Source of the DNA: an uncultured Ruminococcus sp.
GTDB taxonomy: Bacteria > Bacillota > Clostridia > Monoglobales > Monoglobaceae
Length of the DNA stretch: 64,000 nt
NCBI GenBank assembly: GCA_902760955.1
Contig: CACWIG010000003.1
Coordinates: 1 to 64,000 of the forward strand
Reading direction: 5' to 3'
Part shown: one piece after another, positions 59,783-64,000 of the stretch
How positions within the stretch are numbered: position 1 is the stretch's first letter
Layout of the letters: each line of letters opens with the position of its first letter
The notes under the pieces: generated by a model
The model's database searches: none
What the model was told of the DNA's origin: nothing
Seen by the model: the letters and a program-made list of their open reading frames with translations, nothing else
Translations under genes and position numbers: made by a program

Positions 59783-60300
59783 TGGCAAGACAATCAAAAG
59801 GTGCTGACACGTCAGCAGAGTTCGGTGTTGATGAGCTTGAAAAAGCTCTCACCCGTATGGGTAAAAAATATGATGATAAAGTTGACGCTTTGCTTATGGC
59901 ACAAGGTCGTGTTGTTACCAACAAGATAAAAGCTCGAACGCCTACGGGCAAAACAAAAAAGCTCAAAGGCAGTTGGAGATTAAAGCCTGTCAAGGAGTAC
60001 GGCAAAACAAAGGTTGTCCGTATACAGTCGCAAGCCCCACACGCTCACCTTGTAGAACAGGGACACAAAATCGTAACTCGTGAGCGTTCACGGATAAACG
60101 GTAGATATACAAAAGAAGCTGTTAAGCTCGGAAAAACAAGCAAGCTCACTGTCGGAGGCAGAAAGGCTTTCGGCGTAAAAAGTGGCGGTCGTGTTGAGGG
60201 AAAGAAAATGCTTGAAGATACTATGAAAGAATACGAAAGCAAATTTTTCTCACAGGCTCAAAAAATACTTGACGATATAACAAGTGAGGTGGAATTATGA
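59782..60300 (+). CDS. Tail completion protein, HK97 gp10-like
   Basis: The 172-aa basic protein has the HK97-gp10 pattern: FGVDELEKALTRMGKKYDDKV, a KARTPTGKTKKLKGSWR segment and HAHLVEQGH (~92-100). It joins head and tail. The ATG at 59782 follows GAGATGAGGT. It overlaps the next gene by 4 bases. Confidence 0.85.
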   Translation: MARQSKGADTSAEFGVDELEKALTRMGKKYDDKVDALLMAQGRVVTNKIKARTPTGKTKKLKGSWRLKPVKEYGKTKVVRIQSQAPHAHLVEQGHKIVTRERSRINGRYTKEAVKLGKTSKLTVGGRKAFGVKSGGRVEGKKMLEDTMKEYESKFFSQAQKILDDITSEVEL

Positions 60301-60746
60301 CTATCAAAGAAATCAAAACAGCAGTAAATAACGTCCTCATTAAACACGGTCAGCGTGTGGTATCAAATGAGACTGACGAGGGTTATGACAAGCCTGCTTT
60401 TTTTGTAAGAGTTATACCTATCTCACACGAACGAATAACTCCGGTCTATGAAGATATAGAACTTGAAATAGAGCTGCATTATGAGCCTGCGATACAGACC
60501 GATGAAGAATGTATGCGTATGGCAGATAATATAGACGATTGGTTTTCAGAGCCGTTCTCTGTCGGAGATAGAATGATAAAGCCGCCGGAGGACATTCAAC
60601 ACACTACCGATGACGATATTGTACTGTATTCTACATTCTCTATTGTCATTACCCGTATTTTTAACGAGGACAGTTATGACTGTCAAGAAACTCTGCTTGA
60701 AGAAATGGAATTAAACCTAAATATATTACAAGGAGGTAAACAATAA
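60297..60746 (+). CDS. Tail terminator-like protein (DUF6838 type)
   Basis: The 149-aa protein has TIKEIKTAVNNVLIKHG and FFVRVIPISHERITP, followed by a beta-rich part; position and style match DUF6838/phage tail terminator proteins upstream of the sheath. It overlaps the sheath gene by 1 base. Confidence 0.75.
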   Translation: MTIKEIKTAVNNVLIKHGQRVVSNETDEGYDKPAFFVRVIPISHERITPVYEDIELEIELHYEPAIQTDEECMRMADNIDDWFSEPFSVGDRMIKPPEDIQHTTDDDIVLYSTFSIVITRIFNEDSYDCQETLLEEMELNLNILQGGKQ

Positions 60747-61822
60747 TGGGATTGCCCAAAATTACAATTTCCCTTTCAAAAAAGGCTTCTACGCTGATAA
60801 AAAGGAGCAGTCGTGGAGTCGTAGTTCTTCTGCTCAAAGATGATACTAACGATGATATCACAACAGCTGTATATACATCAGCGGACGATGCCGGAATTTC
60901 TGCCGATAATTGGACGGCAGCAAACATTGATTATATCCAAAAAGCGTTTCTCGGAAGTCCTGCAAAGGTTATTTGTGAGAGAATTGGAGCGTCGACAAGT
61001 GAAGAAACATATACTTTAGACGATGCACTTAAAAGATTATCTACGATAAAATTCAATTATCTTGCTATGCCTGAAGCGGATACCGAAGACGTAACGGCTA
61101 TATCAGATTGGATAAAGACACAGCGTTCTGCAAAGCGATATTGTAAAGCCGTACTTGCAAACTGTGATGCTAATGACTTTGGTATTATTAACTTCACTAC
61201 AGAGGGCATTATGGTTGGAACAAAATCTTATTCAACCGCAGAATATACCGCACGGCTTGCAGGCATTTTTGCAGGTATTTCACTTGACAGAAGTGCCACA
61301 TATTTCGTGCTTGATGAGGTAACTTCAATTACGAGCAGCACTACACCCGATACAGACGTTGACAATGGAGAGCTTATCTTAATCAACGACTTTGAAAAAA
61401 TCAAAATTGGTAGAGCTGTCAATTCTAAAAAGACGCTTTCCGCCGGAGAGATTGAGGATATGAAGAAAATCAAGCTCACAGAAGCAGCTGATATGATTAA
61501 AGAGGACATCAGCACAGCATTTGCAGATGAATATGTAGGCAAGGTCGGCAACTCTTACGATAACAAAGTTGCTTTTTGTGCAGCAATAAATTCTTATCTG
61601 AAAGACATTACGTCCGAGGGCGTTCTCTATGATAAGTTTGATAACTCCGTATCGGTTGATATTGCCGCACAGGCTGCATATTTGAAATCGCAGGACGTTG
61701 ATACTTCGGAGATGTCTGATGAAGAAATCAAAAATTACAACACAGGTTCGCAGGTATTCATAAGCGGAAACATTCAGTTTCAAGACGCTATGGAGGACTT
61801 GACGCTTGCGTTGTCGATGTAA
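60746..61822 (+). CDS. Contractile tail sheath protein (XkdK-like)
   Basis: The 358-aa protein has the sheath pattern: GLPKITISLSKKASTLIKRSSRGVV at the N-terminus and a C-terminal YLKDITSEGVLYDKFDNSVSVDI... VFISGNIQFQDAMEDLTL. It identifies the phage as myovirus-type. It is shorter than T4 gp18 and of PBSX XkdK size class. Confidence 0.9.
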   Translation: MGLPKITISLSKKASTLIKRSSRGVVVLLLKDDTNDDITTAVYTSADDAGISADNWTAANIDYIQKAFLGSPAKVICERIGASTSEETYTLDDALKRLSTIKFNYLAMPEADTEDVTAISDWIKTQRSAKRYCKAVLANCDANDFGIINFTTEGIMVGTKSYSTAEYTARLAGIFAGISLDRSATYFVLDEVTSITSSTTPDTDVDNGELILINDFEKIKIGRAVNSKKTLSAGEIEDMKKIKLTEAADMIKEDISTAFADEYVGKVGNSYDNKVAFCAAINSYLKDITSEGVLYDKFDNSVSVDIAAQAAYLKSQDVDTSEMSDEEIKNYNTGSQVFISGNIQFQDAMEDLTLALSM

Positions 61823-61836
61823 GGAGGTAGCTTATT

Positions 61837-62274
61837 ATGGCAAAGAAACCTAATGCTCCGAGAGTAATGAGCGGCACGTTCGGTATGTTTTATTGGGGCG
61901 GTGAGCCTGTTTATGAGGTAAACTCTTTTGAAGCAAAGCTCAAAGTAAATCGTGAAACCGTTACTTTTGCCGGAGATATGACAGAGGACTCTAAACTTAT
62001 GGGAACAGCCGGAGAATGGAGCGTCAAGATTAAAAAAATCTATTCGAGAGGTGCAGAGCTTGCGAAGCAAATCAAGCAGGGACTTGACCCTCGTATGACG
62101 TTTATCGGAAAAGTCGATGACCCGGACGCTTTCGGCAGCGAGAGATGCGTTCTCTATAATTGTTGGTTTGGGGATATTTCTCTGATGTCGTTTGAAACAG
62201 GCAAAGTCCTTGAAGAAGAATATTCGGGCGGATTTACTGATTTCGACTTCCCCGATACCGTTGACGTTCAGTAA
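61837..62274 (+). CDS. Tail tube protein (XkdM-like)
   Basis: This 145-aa protein has VNRETVTFAGDMTEDSKLMGTAGEWSVKIKKIYSRG, the XkdM signature region. It forms the inner tube under the sheath and follows the sheath gene after 14 bp with RBS AAGGAGG. Confidence 0.92.
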   Translation: MAKKPNAPRVMSGTFGMFYWGGEPVYEVNSFEAKLKVNRETVTFAGDMTEDSKLMGTAGEWSVKIKKIYSRGAELAKQIKQGLDPRMTFIGKVDDPDAFGSERCVLYNCWFGDISLMSFETGKVLEEEYSGGFTDFDFPDTVDVQ

Positions 62275-62300
62275 TTAAAAATTAAGAAAGGAGTTTTACT

Positions 62301-62699
62301 ATGAATAAAAACACAAAAATAACACTTAAAGCACTTTTGGATAAGAAAGAGCAGTTACTCAATGCAAATAAAACTCGTAGAACCGCCGAATTGTATGTAA
62401 AATCTCTTGATGGCACAATTACGGTAGTCGCTCCAGATAGAGCTATCATTACCGATTCTGCTGAAATGGGCGGTAATGACGGCATCATGGGCGATATATA
62501 TGTTGTTTATCAGTGTGTTACAGAGCCTGCATTAAAGAGTAAGGAGCTGCAAGATGCATTTGAATGCGTTGAACCTATGGAAATTGTTGAAAAGATATTT
62601 TTGCCGGGTGAAATAAGTGCAATAGCAAAAGAACTTTTGGAGCTTGCAGGATATGATCAAGATGGAGTCAAAAAGGTTACTGATGACGTAAAAAACTGA
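62301..62699 (+). CDS. Tail assembly chaperone (XkdN-like), short product
   Basis: The 132-aa protein lies between tube and tape-measure genes, the classic place of the chaperone pair. It is helical with acidic segments (VEPMEIVEKIFLPGEISAIAKELLEL). It ends GTA AAA AAC TGA, where A-AAA-AAC is a slippery heptamer; a -1 shift gives a longer fusion with the frame at 62696-62872. RBS AAAGGAG. Confidence 0.88.
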   Translation: MNKNTKITLKALLDKKEQLLNANKTRRTAELYVKSLDGTITVVAPDRAIITDSAEMGGNDGIMGDIYVVYQCVTEPALKSKELQDAFECVEPMEIVEKIFLPGEISAIAKELLELAGYDQDGVKKVTDDVKN

Positions 62700-62741
62700 T
62701 AAAAGCAGATAAGGAATTGTATATGCTACATCATTATCTGC
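62690..62741 (+). promoter_or_regulatory. Programmed -1 ribosomal frameshift signal
   Basis: The slippery site A AAA AAC (62690-62696) lies directly before the 0-frame stop. After an 8-base spacer comes a stem GCAGATAA (62705-62712) with TTATCTGC (62734-62741), a perfect 8-bp match. Heptamer, spacer and stem follow the standard -1 signal. Confidence 0.82.
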
Positions 62742-62872
62742 AACGTGGTTTTTCTGATGAGTTTTTACTCAATCTATCTCCTGTGCAAAAAGTATTTTAT
62801 ATGTCAAGTATGGAGCTTTACTACGAAGAAGAAGCAGCGAAATACAAGGCATTAACAGGAGGTGAAAGCTAA
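62696..62872 (+). CDS. Tail chaperone extension, translated by -1 frameshift
   Basis: The -1 frame is open for 58 codons from the slip site (LIKADKELYMLHHYLQRGFS... ) to TAA at 62870-62872. It starts with no stop between and has no RBS of its own. The fusion of about 190 aa corresponds to lambda gpGT-type products, which recruit tail-tube subunits to the tape measure. The tape-measure ATG overlaps its stop. Confidence 0.82.
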   Translation: MIKADKELYMLHHYLQRGFSDEFLLNLSPVQKVFYMSSMELYYEEEAAKYKALTGGES

Positions 62873-64000
62873 TGGCAAAAAAGAATATTGGGGCAACTTT
62901 ATCCCTTAAAGACGGTGGGTTTAAGTCCGGCATAAAAAGTGCCGTATCGCAGCTTGGAACGTTCAAAAAAAATACCGAAAGTGCTACATCGAGTCTCAAA
63001 AAGATGAACTCTCAAAACGGCACAGTCGGTCAAAGTCTCGGAAACCTTGCAAAAAAAGTTGTTGGCGTAGTGGCCGCTTATGCAGGATTTAGGCAAATCG
63101 TCAGTTTCACAAAAGATTGCGTTGCAGCTGCCAATGTACAAGCTGCCGCCGAAAAACGTCTTGAAACAACAATGTCAAATGTAAAAGGAACGACTTTGGA
63201 GAGTATAAGTGCCATTAAGCAATATGCAGCAGAGCTTCAAGGCGTAACAACTATCGGCGATGAAGCTACCATTCAAGGTGCTTCACAGCTTGCAACATTT
63301 CAGTTGCAGTCAGACACAATAAAAAAACTACTCCCGTCTTTACAAGATTTAGCCGTTGCACAGTATGGAACAGCGGTAAGCGGAGACCAAATGCAGCAAA
63401 TGGCTAACCTTGTCGGAAAGGTTATGACCGGCAATGTATCGTCTTTGTCAAGGTACGGCGTTATTATGGACGATACGCAGAAAAAAATCTTGCAAACCGG
63501 AACGGAGAGCGAGAGAGCAGCAATGCTTATAAACGTCCTCGGTCAAAATTTTGGTGGACTTGCTCAATCAATGGCAAATACGCCGGAGGGACGTGTTCAG
63601 CAGCTCAAAAATGCTTGGGGCGATATGCAGGAAGTTATCGGTGCAAAGTTGTACCCGGTAATAACAAATGTATTGACCTATATGACAGCTAAACTGCCGT
63701 CAATTCAGAGTGCTTTTGAGGGCGTAGTAAACAGAGTATCACCACTTTTAGAGACGGCTGTAAATGGTATTAAGACCGCATTTGACGGCGCAAGTCAAGC
63801 GGTATCTTGGTTAAGGGATAATTGGGACGCTCTTTCTCCTGTGATATATGGAGTGGTGGGAGCAATTACCGCTTATAACGTTATTACGGGAATTAAAAAC
63901 GGTTTGACAGCTATATCTGTTGCTACAACAGGACTTGAAGCAGGAGCTTTTTCGGGCTTGACGATTGCACAGTTGGCTTCGGTTGCAGCGACAGGAGCTT
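62872..64000 (+). CDS. Tail tape measure protein, N-terminal part (runs off the window)
   Basis: The frame starts at ATG 62872, overlapping the chaperone extension stop (TAATG), with RBS AGGAGGTG upstream. It stays open for 376 codons to the window end. It has the tape-measure layout: helical start (KKNIGATLSLKDGGFKSGI), small-residue-rich coiled regions and hydrophobic segments (VVGVVAAYAGF, VIYGVVGAITAYNVI). It sets tail length and enters the host envelope. Confidence 0.9.
   Translation, partial: MAKKNIGATLSLKDGGFKSGIKSAVSQLGTFKKNTESATSSLKKMNSQNGTVGQSLGNLAKKVVGVVAAYAGFRQIVSFTKDCVAAANVQAAAEKRLETTMSNVKGTTLESISAIKQYAAELQGVTTIGDEATIQGASQLATFQLQSDTIKKLLPSLQDLAVAQYGTAVSGDQMQQMANLVGKVMTGNVSSLSRYGVIMDDTQKKILQTGTESERAAMLINVLGQNFGGLAQSMANTPEGRVQQLKNAWGDMQEVIGAKLYPVITNVLTYMTAKLPSIQSAFEGVVNRVSPLLETAVNGIKTAFDGASQAVSWLRDNWDALSPVIYGVVGAITAYNVITGIKNGLTAISVATTGLEAGAFSGLTIAQLASVAATGA

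Overview
The window comes from a low-GC, Gram-positive anaerobe of the class Clostridia (Bacillota), probably an uncultured Oscillospirales/Eubacteriales relative. This rests on the gene families and their order: ctsR-mcsA-mcsB-clpC, cdaA-cdaR-glmM, a single-gene IspH/ribosomal S1 fusion, S-layer-homology (SLH) surface proteins, and strong AGGAGG-type ribosome binding sites. No rRNA, complete tRNA or CRISPR array is visible.

Bases 1 to about 39,090 are chromosome. The region opens with the end of trpB and trpA, followed by about 800 bp of repeats. Next come a sugar-kinase-like protein, thiD, a HAD phosphatase, an orphan ParB/Noc-like protein, asnA and a PII-like protein. The CtsR-controlled protein-quality operon runs leftward, with a near-perfect CtsR operator at its promoter. 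Two SLH surface proteins (1,702 and 374 aa) follow. Then come proS, the c-di-AMP genes cdaA/cdaR, an FAD oxidoreductase, glmM and ychF, and a cluster of cmk, plsC and ispH-S1. The last chromosomal genes are murD, a transglutaminase-like secreted protein and a split TauE/SafE transporter. Chromosomal intergenic gaps carry many short 'TGTAGGG' hairpins, three copies of a ~75-bp structured repeat with compensatory base changes, and a ~290-bp inverted-repeat element. I saw none of these in the prophage.

Bases about 39,093 to 64,000 (and beyond) are a prophage integrated at the 3' end of a tRNA gene. The leftover 17-bp tRNA end, probably tRNA-Pro, and the tRNA terminator sit next to the integrase gene. 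The lysogeny module reads leftward: CI/LexA-like repressor, a six-helix voltage-gated K+ channel homologue, a stalk-domain secreted protein, a predicted type I toxin-antitoxin locus and the integrase. The early and replication genes read rightward: Cro-like regulator, many small accessory genes, an initiator gene with an internal lambda-like iteron origin, DnaB helicase and an ArpU-like late regulator. A non-coding interval bounded by a promoter and a terminator, and a second tyrosine recombinase, separate these from the structural genes. The structural genes are HNH nuclease, terminase, portal, ClpP-type protease, HK97 capsid, head-tail joining proteins, contractile sheath, tail tube, tail chaperone with a -1 frameshift signal, and tape measure (cut by the window end). 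Sheath and tube make it a myovirus-type phage.

The observations I rate highest are the 22-residue type I toxin locus, the frameshift signal, the intragenic origin, the ideal ribosome binding site at the IspH/S1 junction, the K+ channel directly downstream of the phage repressor, and the covarying structured repeats.
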